A stretch of DNA of 64,000 nucleotides from Saprospiraceae bacterium (lineage in GTDB: Bacteria; Bacteroidota; Bacteroidia; Chitinophagales; Saprospiraceae): NCBI GenBank assembly GCA_028285085.1, contig JANQQI010000086.1, positions 16,693-80,692 of the forward strand, in the 5' to 3' direction. Under the pieces are notes generated by a model. The model was given only the letters and a program-made list of their open reading frames with translations. It did no database searches and was not told the origin of the DNA. A program made the translations under genes and the position numbers. Positions 1-8,370 of the stretch are shown here, piece after piece (positions within the stretch are counted from its first letter, which is position 1; each line of letters begins with the position of its first letter).

Positions 1-69
1 GCAGAATAAATCTGTCGGGGGCTTTTTTAGTGAAGTTATCATCAACTTCAAGTAAAAATAATAGCGCGA
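1..69 (+). other. Left-edge intergenic stretch with the 3' half of a probable terminator
   Basis: Bases 13-27 read GTCGGGGGC followed by a T6 run, which looks like the right arm and U-tract of a rho-independent terminator for a plus-strand gene lying left of the window. The left arm is mostly outside, so this cannot be confirmed. A second small perfect hairpin (TGAAGTT, 6-nt loop, AACTTCA) lies at 31-50, just beyond the gdhA stop codon. It has no U-tract on either strand. Confidence 0.35.
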
Positions 70-1431
70 TTAGATCACACCCTGTCCAATCATCGCCTCG
101 GCGACTTTAACAAAGCCAGCGATATTGGCACCTTTTACATAATCAATGTGTCCATCTTCCGACTTCCCGTACTGTGCACATTGTTCGTGAATATTTTGCA
201 TGATGCCCCGCAAACGCTGATCAACTTCTTCTCGTGTCCAAGACATCCGTAGACTGTTCTGCGACATTTCCAGACCAGAAGTTGCTACTCCTCCAGCATT
301 TGATGCTTTTCCGGGCGCGTAGCGTACTTTAGCTTCCTGGAAGATTTCGATTCCTTCCATGGTAGTTGGCATATTTGCCCCTTCAGCCACTAAGCGGCAA
401 CCATTTTCTACTAATGCACGCGCATCTTTTCCATCCAACTCATTTTGGGTCGCACAAGGGAAAGCGGCATCACAGCGGTTAGTCCAGGGTTTACCACCGG
501 CTTCATAGACTAAACCAAACTCATCAGCAAATTCCTTGATTCGACCACGACGATTGTTTTTCAAATCTTTGATCCATTCCAGCTTCTTGCGATCGATACC
601 TTCTGCATCATACACACAACCGCTTGAGTCAGAAACAGTGTGGACGGTTCCACCTAAGTCTAAAATCTTTTCAATGGTGTACTGTGCAACATTACCAGAA
701 CCAGATACCAAGCAACGCTTACCCTGCAAACTATCACCATCCACTTTCAGCATTTCTTCAGCGAAATAGACGCAACCGTAGCCGGTAGCTTCAGGGCGAA
801 TCAAACTACCACCGTAGCTTCGTCCTTTCCCAGTCAAGGTACCGGTATGTTCGTTACGGAATTTTTTGTACATCCCGTACATGTATCCTACTTCGCGACC
901 GCCTACGCCGATATCCCCGGCGGGTACATCAGTATCGGGACCAATGTGGCGCGCCAATTCCAGCATAAACGCTTGACAAAAGCGCATGATTTCCCCGTCA
1001 GATTTACCTTTAGGGTTGTAGTTGGAGCCACCTTTACCACCACCCATCGGTAAGGTCGTGAGGCTGTTTTTGAAAATCTGCTCAAAGCCCAGGAATTTCA
1101 GAATGCTCAAATTCACGCTTGGGTGAAAGCGCAAACCACCTTTGTAAGGCCCAATAGCATTGTTAAATTGTACACGATAGCCTTTATTCACTTGGATTTC
1201 ACCCTGATCATCCACCCAGCTTACGCGAAAAGCAATAACGCGATCCGGCTCCGTCATGCGTTCGAGGAGAGCGTGCCCTTGATATTGAGCGTTGGCATTA
1301 ACAAAGGGAATGACGACCTCAGCAAACTCCTGTACGGCCTGATGGAATTCTGGTTCATGAGGATTGTGCTCACGTATACGATCCATGAACTGTTCGACCG
1401 TCAATTGGTCAGACTTGGTTAGTGTAGACAT
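70..1431 (-). CDS. gdhA: NADP-type glutamate dehydrogenase
   Basis: This cytoplasmic enzyme interconverts glutamate and 2-oxoglutarate plus ammonia, the entry point of ammonium assimilation. The 453-residue length is typical of the hexameric small (about 450-residue) class. The substrate-binding stretch NNAIGPYKGGLRFHP lies near residues 90-114. The catalytic-lysine loop PMGGGKGG is at about 128-135, followed by the PAGDIGVGGREVGYM segment and a Rossmann motif GSGNVAQ in the C-terminal half. NADP preference is inferred from resemblance to GdhA-type enzymes, not from a cofactor residue I could test. The ATG at 1431 follows an AT-rich leader with a TAnnTTTG core at 1475-1482. It is transcribed convergently with whatever lies left of the window and appears monocistronic, because folE upstream has its own terminator. 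Confidence 0.96.
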   Translation of the reverse strand: MSTLTKSDQLTVEQFMDRIREHNPHEPEFHQAVQEFAEVVIPFVNANAQYQGHALLERMTEPDRVIAFRVSWVDDQGEIQVNKGYRVQFNNAIGPYKGGLRFHPSVNLSILKFLGFEQIFKNSLTTLPMGGGKGGSNYNPKGKSDGEIMRFCQAFMLELARHIGPDTDVPAGDIGVGGREVGYMYGMYKKFRNEHTGTLTGKGRSYGGSLIRPEATGYGCVYFAEEMLKVDGDSLQGKRCLVSGSGNVAQYTIEKILDLGGTVHTVSDSSGCVYDAEGIDRKKLEWIKDLKNNRRGRIKEFADEFGLVYEAGGKPWTNRCDAAFPCATQNELDGKDARALVENGCRLVAEGANMPTTMEGIEIFQEAKVRYAPGKASNAGGVATSGLEMSQNSLRMSWTREEVDQRLRGIMQNIHEQCAQYGKSEDGHIDYVKGANIAGFVKVAEAMIGQGVI

Positions 1432-1474
1432 AAGATTTAATTTGATTTTAAATGGTAGAGATATTTGGTTGTGG

Positions 1475-1482
1475 CAAAGCTA
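1475..1482 (-). promoter_or_regulatory. Candidate Bacteroidota -7 element upstream of gdhA
   Basis: On the minus strand the bases read TAGCTTTG, a perfect match to the Bacteroidota -7 consensus TAnnTTTG, 43 nt before the gdhA ATG. No convincing TTG -33 element is found at the usual spacing, so only the core is called. Confidence 0.4.
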
Positions 1483-1518
1483 CTGCTTTTATTAATTTTC
1501 CTGAAAGAAGTTACTGTT

Positions 1519-1551
1519 AAAAGAAAAGACGCCCTGTTTTCACAGAGCGTC
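1519..1551 (-). terminator. Rho-independent terminator of folE
   Basis: On the minus strand a stem GACGC/GCGTC plus CTGT/ACAG (one C-A mismatch between them, 4-nt loop; arms 1528-1537 and 1542-1551) is followed by a T-rich run. It lies just beyond the folE stop at 1608 and separates folE from gdhA. Confidence 0.8.
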
Positions 1552-1607
1552 CCAAAATCCATTTGTCATATAAAGAAATATCTTGGTTTGGCTATAAGCC
1601 AATGGTT

Positions 1608-2273
1608 TTATTCGATAGCTTTCAAAAATTCTAAACGCATCGTTTCGTTGAGAAATTTACCGCTATAATGGGTGGTGACCGTGCTGCTATCATTGTGTCG
1701 CACGCCACGTAGTTTAACACACATGTGCTCCGCATCAATGTATACCGCAACATCTTCTGTATGTAACAACTCCTTCAAGGTTTGTGCAATCTGTACTGTC
1801 AGACGTTCTTGTACTTGAGGGCGCCGAGCGAAATGCTCTACGATTCGATTCAATTTTGACAAACCAATCACTTTCCCATTTGGAATATAAGCAACATGGG
1901 CATAACCGATAATGGGGAGGAAATGATGCTCACAGGTGGATTGTAAACGGATCTTTCGCTCAACGAGCATTTGTCGATAACTATATTTATTATCAAATAG
2001 CGTCGTCGAGGGTTCGTTGGTGGGATCCAGGCCGGCGAAAATTTCGTTAATGAACATTTTGGCCACCCGACGTGGCGTACCACTGAGACTATCGTCACTC
2101 AAGTCGAGGCCGATGATGTTCATAATTTCGCTAAAGTGTTTTTCGATCTTAGCAATCTTCTCGTCGTTCGATAGTGCAAAAGCATCATCCCGAATAGGAC
2201 TACCATCACTGGTAGCGATGTGATTTTCGCCTATTTCGTCCAACTGGTCAATTTCCTTAGTTGTATTATTCAT
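1608..2273 (-). CDS. folE: GTP cyclohydrolase I
   Basis: Converts GTP to 7,8-dihydroneopterin triphosphate, the first step of tetrahydrofolate (and, in some bacteria, queuosine) synthesis. The 221-residue product has the expected type IA length. The core carries CEHHFLPIIGYAHVAYIP with its zinc-binding Cys and His, the GLSKLNRIVEHFARRPQVQE segment that lines the active site, and the second zinc Cys in AEHMCVKLRGV. The N-terminal 35 residues are acidic and not conserved in the family. The ATG at 2273 sits only 61 nt from the divergent lipoprotein gene at 2335, so both promoters must share that gap. This is type I and does not supply the type II activity needed for riboflavin. Confidence 0.96.
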   Translation of the reverse strand: MNNTTKEIDQLDEIGENHIATSDGSPIRDDAFALSNDEKIAKIEKHFSEIMNIIGLDLSDDSLSGTPRRVAKMFINEIFAGLDPTNEPSTTLFDNKYSYRQMLVERKIRLQSTCEHHFLPIIGYAHVAYIPNGKVIGLSKLNRIVEHFARRPQVQERLTVQIAQTLKELLHTEDVAVYIDAEHMCVKLRGVRHNDSSTVTTHYSGKFLNETMRLEFLKAIE

Positions 2274-2334
2274 GAAAAAGCGTTGAAATGTTTTAAAAAT
2301 CCAAACTAAAAACGCGTAATTCGTACGTTGGTTT

Positions 2335-2898
2335 ATGAAATTCGAAAATTTGATGAAATTTAATTATCTCTTAACGCTTTGCTTTTTCGTTTCGCTCACC
2401 GCTTGCGATAACAATAGTTCAACTTCAGAATCACCTCAAACCGAGCAAAGTAGCCCAGCTAAAACTCCTTGTAAATTTGGTCAACCCAAAGCCATTTTCT
2501 CGGATGCGATCACCCAGGTTTCTACTCACAAATTTTCTGTGGAGGGGCAAAAAAGCCTGGAAAGCATGAACCTTGTGAATGGCGTACGCCTCGATTTATA
2601 TCAAGACGGTTGTGATCATCTGCGACAAGAATTTCAATTTTCATTCGCTCCCAACAACTCGCTTTCCAGTGACTCTACGTGGATACTTGAGGCTGCGAAG
2701 CAACTTGATTACCTCGCTACTTTCTCTGAACGACACGCTGCTTTTGGCATCTGGGCCCGAGCCATCCGACAATTACAGCCCCAGATGCAGATTGGCCGAC
2801 CATTAGAACCAGAAGAAGGCACACTCATCACGGTTGATCGCTTACGCGGAAAACAAGAGCACACCTTAATCATTCGCATGGAAGGTTTATCAAGCTGA
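2335..2898 (+). CDS. Small predicted lipoprotein, function unknown
   Basis: A 187-residue protein beginning with a hydrophobic signal segment that ends in the lipobox-like LTAC (Cys near residue 24), followed by a Ser/Asn/Thr/Pro-rich linker, as in outer-membrane lipoproteins. The remaining ~140 residues have no motif I recognise; two Cys (CKFGQ and DGCDHL) could pair. An in-frame second ATG at 2353 would give a more compact signal peptide starting MKFNYLL, so the true start is uncertain between 2335 and 2353. It is divergent from folE and isolated from the next gene by about 240 nt. Confidence 0.7.
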   Translation: MKFENLMKFNYLLTLCFFVSLTACDNNSSTSESPQTEQSSPAKTPCKFGQPKAIFSDAITQVSTHKFSVEGQKSLESMNLVNGVRLDLYQDGCDHLRQEFQFSFAPNNSLSSDSTWILEAAKQLDYLATFSERHAAFGIWARAIRQLQPQMQIGRPLEPEEGTLITVDRLRGKQEHTLIIRMEGLSS

Positions 2899-3053
2899 CC
2901 AAGAGTTGTTTAAAAAGGCAATTCTACCTCTGCTTTTAGCAAGATATTTCTATCCGTAACGTACATCTCGGTGATTTCGACTCCGTTATTCTTTCATCGT
3001 ACATAAGGATAAAAGTTAGGTCTAAAAAGATTCCATAAGTTCTCCGCTCTGCT

Positions 3054-3085
3054 TTTGATATTTCAACAGAATGTCTCTATATTTG
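3054..3085 (+). promoter_or_regulatory. Candidate promoter for the anchored OmpA-like gene
   Basis: TTTG at 3054-3057 and TATATTTG at 3078-3085 are separated by 20 nt, a good match to the Bacteroidota TTG/TAnnTTTG arrangement. The predicted start of transcription is near 3092, about 50 nt before the ATG at 3141. Confidence 0.6.
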
Positions 3086-3140
3086 AAATCGCTTAGAGCA
3101 GAAGAATCTCAAAATCTGTTCTACTCCGAAAGCGTATACT

Positions 3141-3950
3141 ATGAGTAAACTGCTCCTTCCTTTGCTAGGTATCGGCCTGGTCATCTGGTTAATTGGCAGC
3201 ACAATCTGGTTAAATAATTATCAGCAGAAGTCGATACAGGATGAAACGCCTGAGTCTAACTTTGTGTGGCAACTCCGCGACGGCGATAGTTTAATCCATG
3301 AGACATCCACTATTTTTGCTTTTCAGCAATCACAAGCGGAAATGTTGCTCATAGATGCGCAAGAAATGGCATTCAAAAAGTTGGTGCTTTATCTTGACAG
3401 ACATCACAATCGATTACTCGAACTGGAAGGTATTTACCATCCAGAAGAATCATACACAGGATCATTCGAAGACCTAGGTTACGCTCGAGCACAAGGCTTG
3501 GCTTTTTGGTTGGCACGACAAGGCGTTCGCCCCGAACAAATACATTGTAAATCCGTCACGACGGCACAATTACCGCTCAATGAAAACGGCTTAATCTCCG
3601 GGGGAATCAATTTCACCTTTTCCGAAAGACCGCAAATGAACTACGGCGAGACGTTTCGATTTCGGTACGAATTACCTCAGTTGGATACAACTCAGCTTAT
3701 TCTGCCTGCCGACTTCAAGGCTTACCAAGAAAGTTTGAGACAGTATTTGTCGGATCACCCCCGAGAAGATGTGCTAATCCAAGCTTTCCATTCGGAGCCT
3801 GCGGTTGCCCAGATTTGGTTGAATCAATTGACTCAACAACTTGTGCAAGGTGAATGGACTACGGCTGATTTTCGAACGGCAATCTCCCCCGAGCCTTATT
3901 TGCCAATGAGTCGAGAAGGGCTGGTAATTAGTGTGCGTAATGCGCCCTGA
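3141..3950 (+). CDS. Membrane-anchored protein with degenerate OmpA-like fold
   Basis: A 269-residue protein with a single N-terminal transmembrane segment (about residues 4-25) and no cleavage site, so probably an inner-membrane-anchored periplasmic protein. Residues ~110-135 (LGYARAQGLAFWLARQGVRP) resemble the helix of OmpA-like peptidoglycan-binding domains (family pattern: S..RA..V..YL...G). A weaker second copy may begin near YQESLRQYLSDHPREDVLIQAF in the C-terminal half. The usual peptidoglycan-contacting Asp/Arg signature is not clearly present, so binding is not assured. It lies 56 nt upstream of the coiled-coil/HhH gene on the same strand and may be co-expressed with it. Confidence 0.55.
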   Translation: MSKLLLPLLGIGLVIWLIGSTIWLNNYQQKSIQDETPESNFVWQLRDGDSLIHETSTIFAFQQSQAEMLLIDAQEMAFKKLVLYLDRHHNRLLELEGIYHPEESYTGSFEDLGYARAQGLAFWLARQGVRPEQIHCKSVTTAQLPLNENGLISGGINFTFSERPQMNYGETFRFRYELPQLDTTQLILPADFKAYQESLRQYLSDHPREDVLIQAFHSEPAVAQIWLNQLTQQLVQGEWTTADFRTAISPEPYLPMSREGLVISVRNAP

Positions 3951-4006
3951 TTTCATGAGCAATTTTTATATTTAGCTACTTTTACCTTAACGATTAGAGA
4001 ACTACC

Positions 4007-5254
4007 ATGCTTGCGGCACCCCTCATTTTCGCGATCCTATTGGTGACGGCCTTATTGAGCTTCGGCTTAGGCTGGTTGTGGCACAAAACACGCTGGGATA
4101 AAAAACACCTTCAGGCCAGATTACTTGAGCAAAAACTGCTTGGCTTACAAAATGATTATCAAGGTCTCGTCCGACATAGTAATCAAAAGCAGGAAAAATT
4201 GTCGATGCTTAAGCAAGAGAAGCGTTCACTGGAACATCATCTAAAGTCCAGTAAATCGATTATCGAACAGTTAGAAGCCGATAAAGATTTCATTTTTCGG
4301 GAATACGAGCAGTTTAGACTTGAGGTCAAACAAAAACTGGGATCAAATCAAAAGTTGGTGAAAGCTTTTGAAGAACTACAGGAGAAGAATCAGAAGAGTA
4401 AACTGAAAACCGATAAATGGAAAGTGCGCTATTACGATGCACTGGATAAATTGCGAATAGCCGAGCAGCAATTACGTCGTTTGAAGCGCGAACAAAAACA
4501 ATGGCAAGAGCAGGTGCAACAGCCCGATCAGAGTAAAGCGGTATTAGAATGGGAAAGTAATTACAAAGAGTTGAAATTACGATTCCTCGCTTTATCTAAA
4601 GAGAAGAAAGACCTGGATTTGCAGGTAAAAGATATCGAAGCCAGATTGGAAGCGCAGCAAAAACAAGTGCAATCGCAGGCCCCAAAGAATGATCGCTCCG
4701 GTAGCCTGCTCGCTCGTATTCGACAACGCACTAAACTGCTGGACTTTGATCGTATCGGTCACGCCAGCAGCCGAGAAAAAGATAACTTGAAGCAACTCAA
4801 AGGGATGGGCCCTTCACTGGAAAAACGATTCCACGCCATCGGGCTTTATCAGTTCAAGCAGCTAGCGAGCTTGAATCCTTTTGAGGAGGAGCTTTTAAAT
4901 ATATTATTGGAATTATCCGCCGGGAAAATTCAGCGGGAAAAGTGGGTAGAGCAAGCTCGACAATTAGCAGGCATTGCAGACCCACGACCGCAGCAATTGA
5001 CAACACCCCCAACACCGGCCCGAGCCAAGTCCGCTATTGGCGCTTCCGGCCCGGTCCAAAAGGATAATCTCCAGCTCATCAGAGGGATTGGCCCCTACAT
5101 TGAGCAACGATTGAACGCCCTGGGTATCTTCCGTTTTCAGCAATTGACGCAATTGCGCCCGGAAGACCTACAAGATATTAGCGAGAGCATTGCGCTCGCC
5201 CCCGGTCAGATTGAAGCAGATGACTGGGTCGGTCAAGCTGAAAGATTGAAGTAG
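4007..5254 (+). CDS. Membrane-anchored coiled-coil protein with two helix-hairpin-helix modules
   Basis: A 415-residue protein. Residues ~5-25 form a transmembrane helix. Residues ~30-220 are a long Lys/Glu/Gln-rich coiled coil. Two similar helix-hairpin-helix-like modules follow: LKGMGPSLEKRFHAIGLYQF (from about residue 264) and LIRGIGPYIEQRLNALGIFRF (from about 358), joined by a Pro/Ala-rich linker. The G-x-G-P-x-(I/L)-E-x-x-L pattern is that of HhH domains often annotated next to or fused with ribosomal L21-like or NADH-dehydrogenase-E-like proteins in Bacteroidota. DNA binding is possible but unproven, and a membrane tether makes a structural role equally likely. A paralogous design recurs at 14601-15230. 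Function unknown. Confidence 0.65.
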   Translation: MLAAPLIFAILLVTALLSFGLGWLWHKTRWDKKHLQARLLEQKLLGLQNDYQGLVRHSNQKQEKLSMLKQEKRSLEHHLKSSKSIIEQLEADKDFIFREYEQFRLEVKQKLGSNQKLVKAFEELQEKNQKSKLKTDKWKVRYYDALDKLRIAEQQLRRLKREQKQWQEQVQQPDQSKAVLEWESNYKELKLRFLALSKEKKDLDLQVKDIEARLEAQQKQVQSQAPKNDRSGSLLARIRQRTKLLDFDRIGHASSREKDNLKQLKGMGPSLEKRFHAIGLYQFKQLASLNPFEEELLNILLELSAGKIQREKWVEQARQLAGIADPRPQQLTTPPTPARAKSAIGASGPVQKDNLQLIRGIGPYIEQRLNALGIFRFQQLTQLRPEDLQDISESIALAPGQIEADDWVGQAERLK

Positions 5255-5273
5255 AAGTAGTATCAGTATGTTA

Positions 5274-5307
5274 AGCCCCGCTGCAACTTTGCAGGCGGGG
5301 CTTTTTT
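5274..5307 (+). terminator. Rho-independent terminator after the coiled-coil/HhH gene
   Basis: AGCCCCGC-TGCAA pairs with TTGCA-GGCGGGGCT with one bulged base, followed by a T6 run at 5302-5307. It sits 20 nt past the stop codon, between convergent genes. Confidence 0.9.
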
Positions 5308-5336
5308 GTTTTCAAAACCTTTGATCGGATGTTGTC

Positions 5337-6797
5337 CTATTGTGCGCGTCCTAAGACAAAGCTATGATCAGCACTGATCTTACCGCTTTTAGCTTCGATG
5401 GTTGCACCAGCATGACAAGCCGCACAAGAAGCATTAGGCTGCATAAATGTCTCTTGTACAGCATTCGCTAAAAAGTATGGGATATCGGTAGTCGTCGTAA
5501 AATTCTCGAAAGGATTCCGACGCCACTGTGTACCAATCAACTGATAATTTTCCCAAACGGTACCTGCCAGCTTTGATTGAAAAAACTGATTGATACCCTG
5601 AGTGTACTGAAAAATGGGATACTCGCGAATGACTTGTGTACCAAATCGCTCTCCTGCATTCTGATCACCTTCGATGCACATGCCATAGTCTTCACCGTAA
5701 GGCTGCTGGCGCGCCCATTTCACCGCACGCGGCTTGGTAGGTTGTGGATTGTCGACCCCAAAGCACATTCCTGTGGAATCCGACATGCTTGGAGGTGAAT
5801 TGACCGGACAGTTTATACAGTTGGGTTTATAAAATGAATAATGCGTACTGTCAACGCTAGGATCCTGGGCCGCAATCGGGTTATTGGGGGTATTATCGAC
5901 ATGCTCAAAAGTGGACCAAATCCAGTGGTCCACTTGAGATAGATTTTTGGTTTGCACCTTGCGCGCGATATGAAATCCGACGAGCCCAACCGTTTCCTCA
6001 ACACAAAGTGCATTACCATCCTTGACGTACTCGCCGGGGATGTAGATGGTTGCTTTGCGGTGGTAATAACGGGAAAGGTCATCGCCCTTGCTTTCATCCA
6101 AAATTCGCCAAGCGGCTTTAATTTCAATCGCACCAACTGAGTCTGGTAAGGTCATACTGGCCAAAGGAAAGTCAACCTCTCCGGTGAAATTTTCCTGGCC
6201 TGATTTCGTATTCAAGTTATTGCTTAAAATGTAACTGACTTCCTCATCATTGAGGCGAATATCGTATAAGGCAAAATTCAGATTTCGATCGAGCAGAGCA
6301 TTGCCATCCGCTTCTTGAAAGGAACCATCGGGATTCACCAAACGAGGTGTTTTTTGAAATAAGAATAGTTTAATGTTCTCAGGACCGGATGGCTCACACG
6401 ATGATCCGAAAAGCGTATTATTAAATACGTTGGCAATGTCGAGATACTGCTCCCAAACGCGGAAAGAATCCGGTGCACTGCCAATTGGGGTATTCAATGG
6501 CTGACCGTTAGAACCTGCAGGCCAATTGAGTGCAATAAAGGATTGCCAGGAGAACTGATCAAAAGGAGTCTGATTGATACTGTCGAGACTTCCGAGATAA
6601 TCATTGGACAGATGACCATTAACATAGTTGGGCAGCGTGGAACAGAGTTGTTGGCATTTAGCCGTTTCCGCACACACGCACAAATTCAATTCGAGATTGG
6701 GAGGCGGCGAGGTTGGATCACCGGAGTTTTCTGCTAGCTCTGTGCAAGCAAAAACGAGCCCGCCAATAAGCAGGAAAGCAAGTAGCATTCTTTTCAT
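5337..6797 (-). CDS. Monohaem c-type cytochrome lipoprotein, function unknown
   Basis: A predicted lipoprotein of 486 residues from the ATG at 6797. That start places a signal peptide MKRMLLAFLLIGGLVFAC at the N-terminus with lipobox VFAC; the longer reading frame to 6869 would bury it. The mature part opens with a Cys-rich segment (LCVCAETAKCQQLC), then FSWQSFIALNWP, a stretch I recall from uncharacterised cytochrome-like proteins. The only CxxCH haem-attachment site, CAACH, is at about residues 458-462, just 25 residues from the C-terminus, in the context QPNASCAACHAGATIE. A role in periplasmic or surface electron transfer is inferred from this motif alone. Convergent with the HhH gene. Confidence 0.65.
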   Translation of the reverse strand: MKRMLLAFLLIGGLVFACTELAENSGDPTSPPPNLELNLCVCAETAKCQQLCSTLPNYVNGHLSNDYLGSLDSINQTPFDQFSWQSFIALNWPAGSNGQPLNTPIGSAPDSFRVWEQYLDIANVFNNTLFGSSCEPSGPENIKLFLFQKTPRLVNPDGSFQEADGNALLDRNLNFALYDIRLNDEEVSYILSNNLNTKSGQENFTGEVDFPLASMTLPDSVGAIEIKAAWRILDESKGDDLSRYYHRKATIYIPGEYVKDGNALCVEETVGLVGFHIARKVQTKNLSQVDHWIWSTFEHVDNTPNNPIAAQDPSVDSTHYSFYKPNCINCPVNSPPSMSDSTGMCFGVDNPQPTKPRAVKWARQQPYGEDYGMCIEGDQNAGERFGTQVIREYPIFQYTQGINQFFQSKLAGTVWENYQLIGTQWRRNPFENFTTTTDIPYFLANAVQETFMQPNASCAACHAGATIEAKSGKISADHSFVLGRAQ

Positions 6798-7133
6798 GAG
6801 TTGGTTATTTAGGGTTATTAAAAATCTTCTATTTGGGGAAAATAACCTTAGGCTTTCACTCAACGCCATTGAGTAAAAAGCAAAGAAATGCTACCGATTG
6901 AAATCGGAAAGAAGTAATGAAATGAGAGGAAGGAGATAAAACGATTGGCGTTAACTTGCAGCCACTCCCAATAGCAATTAATCACATTTGAAACCTCAAA
7001 TTGGCCTTCCCGAAGGAAGGTCCAAATTGAGAGATCATCATAAAATATTATTGAAGCTTTTCGTAAAAAGTACTTACTTCATTTTTGTAGAGCAGAAATG
7101 GTGAAAGGTAAATAACCCCTCACCGAGTCAAGA
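6798..7133. other. Intergenic region with a long hairpin
   Basis: No gene seen. Bases 6995-7031 form a strong imperfect hairpin: CTCAAATTGGCCTTCC pairs with GGAAGGTCCAAATTGAG around a CGAA tetraloop, with two small bulges. It has no T-run on either side. It lies between two minus-strand genes, so it could act as a processing or attenuation site in the leader of the cytochrome gene or at the end of the type IX cargo gene. No clear TAnnTTTG promoter was found here. Confidence 0.5.
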
Positions 7134-8300
7134 CTAAAGCTTGACAATACGTTGATTTATGCTTGATTGTGATCCAACCTGAGTGCGCAAAATATAAGCG
7201 CCACTACTCAAATGAGACAAATCCAGTGTTTTGATGGCTGCGTCAGCCTGAATTTGCCAGACTTGGATCCGTTTTCCGTACAGATCAAATAGTTCGATAA
7301 AGCGTGTAGAGTAGAAATCGTTACCAGTCTCCGTTTCGAACTCCAGTACCACTGTATTCTCGAATGGATTCGGACTGATACGTACTTCACCCTTAGGTAA
7401 GCCATCAAACTCGATCGGAATCACCTCGCTGTATTCAAACTTACCATCGAAATCAATTTGCTTCAGGCGGTAATAGTTGATGCCGGCATATGGCATAGCA
7501 TCCACAAAGTCATAATAGGTTATTTCTTCGACCGTACCACGACCTTCAGCTTCACCGATAACCGTGAAATCAACACCGTTGCTACTGCGCTGGATTTCAA
7601 AATGACTATTGTTCAGCTCCGAAGCCGTAACCCACTCCAACATCACCTCCTGATTAGCGATAGGCTTAGCTGAAAAGTCAACCAAAGTAACCGGCAAAAG
7701 CATAACGTTAGCATCAGGTACGTTAACATTGTCTAGGGTAAAATTCTCGGTCTGGGAGTTGAAATCTACACATACCCGGATTTGCAAAGTGCTTCCGGAT
7801 AACCCGCCGGTAATACCCACATCATTTGAACTACCAGTACCCGCACCGCTAATGGTGTGACCTGCAGGCCCAATCAGACCTTCTTGCGCTATTTGCCAAG
7901 CTCCGCCATCAATGCGGTACTCAACATCCAAAAAATCAGATGCATCAAATCCAGTATATGACACATCGCAGTTGAAATCAACATCAGAACCTGCAGTGCT
8001 AATATCTAGAATCGGACCCACCCAACAGAGTTCTTCATCTACATCGCCCGCAGAGGTAAACACCCCACCAGATGTTTTAAAGTCATCTTCCAATGAAGGA
8101 AGAGCATCTAGTCCTGACAAATCACCTTCGATAGTCCAATCGACGCCGGTGAAATCAAAAGATACACAGGATGTAGGGTCATTGGTCGTACAAGGCGACG
8201 TGAGAATCCCTTTTTCTGCCGTATCAAAGGTCTCGCTGTATTGTGCATTAACAAAGTTAAAAGTGGTTAGAAGTACAAAGAGTAAAACTAATTGTTTCAT
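7134..8300 (-). CDS. Type IX secretion cargo protein with C-terminal sorting domain
   Basis: A secreted protein of 388 residues from the ATG at 8300, which opens a Sec signal peptide MKQLVLLFVLLTTFNFVNAQ cleaved after NA. A longer in-frame reading to 8402 is rejected because it crosses the terminator at 8320-8354 and the end of the next gene. The N-terminal two thirds is a beta-rich domain with paired Cys, of unknown binding specificity. Residues ~200-290 look like a fibronectin-III-type domain (VTLVDFSAKPIANQEVMLEW, then ELNNSHFEIQRS). The last ~80 residues match the type A T9SS sorting domain: ISPNPFENTVVLEF, then ELFDLYGKRI, then LSSGAYILR and a terminal basic KL. It should be exported through the outer membrane and anchored or released there. 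Confidence 0.82.
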   Translation of the reverse strand: MKQLVLLFVLLTTFNFVNAQYSETFDTAEKGILTSPCTTNDPTSCVSFDFTGVDWTIEGDLSGLDALPSLEDDFKTSGGVFTSAGDVDEELCWVGPILDISTAGSDVDFNCDVSYTGFDASDFLDVEYRIDGGAWQIAQEGLIGPAGHTISGAGTGSSNDVGITGGLSGSTLQIRVCVDFNSQTENFTLDNVNVPDANVMLLPVTLVDFSAKPIANQEVMLEWVTASELNNSHFEIQRSSNGVDFTVIGEAEGRGTVEEITYYDFVDAMPYAGINYYRLKQIDFDGKFEYSEVIPIEFDGLPKGEVRISPNPFENTVVLEFETETGNDFYSTRFIELFDLYGKRIQVWQIQADAAIKTLDLSHLSSGAYILRTQVGSQSSINQRIVKL

Positions 8301-8319
8301 AGAATTTTGTGGTTTAAGA

Positions 8320-8354
8320 TAAAAAGAAACACCCTGAAGGTTTACAGGGTGTTT
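8320..8354 (-). terminator. Terminator of the tail-collar gene pair
   Basis: A perfect 10-bp stem AAACACCCTG (8327-8336) / CAGGGTGTTT (8345-8354) with an 8-nt loop, followed on the minus strand by a C and a T5 run. It lies 16 nt beyond the stop codon of the 8371 gene and upstream of the type IX cargo gene, so the two units are transcribed separately. Confidence 0.85.
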
Positions 8355-8370
8355 ACGTATGATATTTAAA

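Noticed and set aside
6798..6869. N-terminal extension of the cytochrome lipoprotein to 6869
   Set aside because: It would place 24 polar residues ahead of a clear lipoprotein signal peptide starting at 6797.
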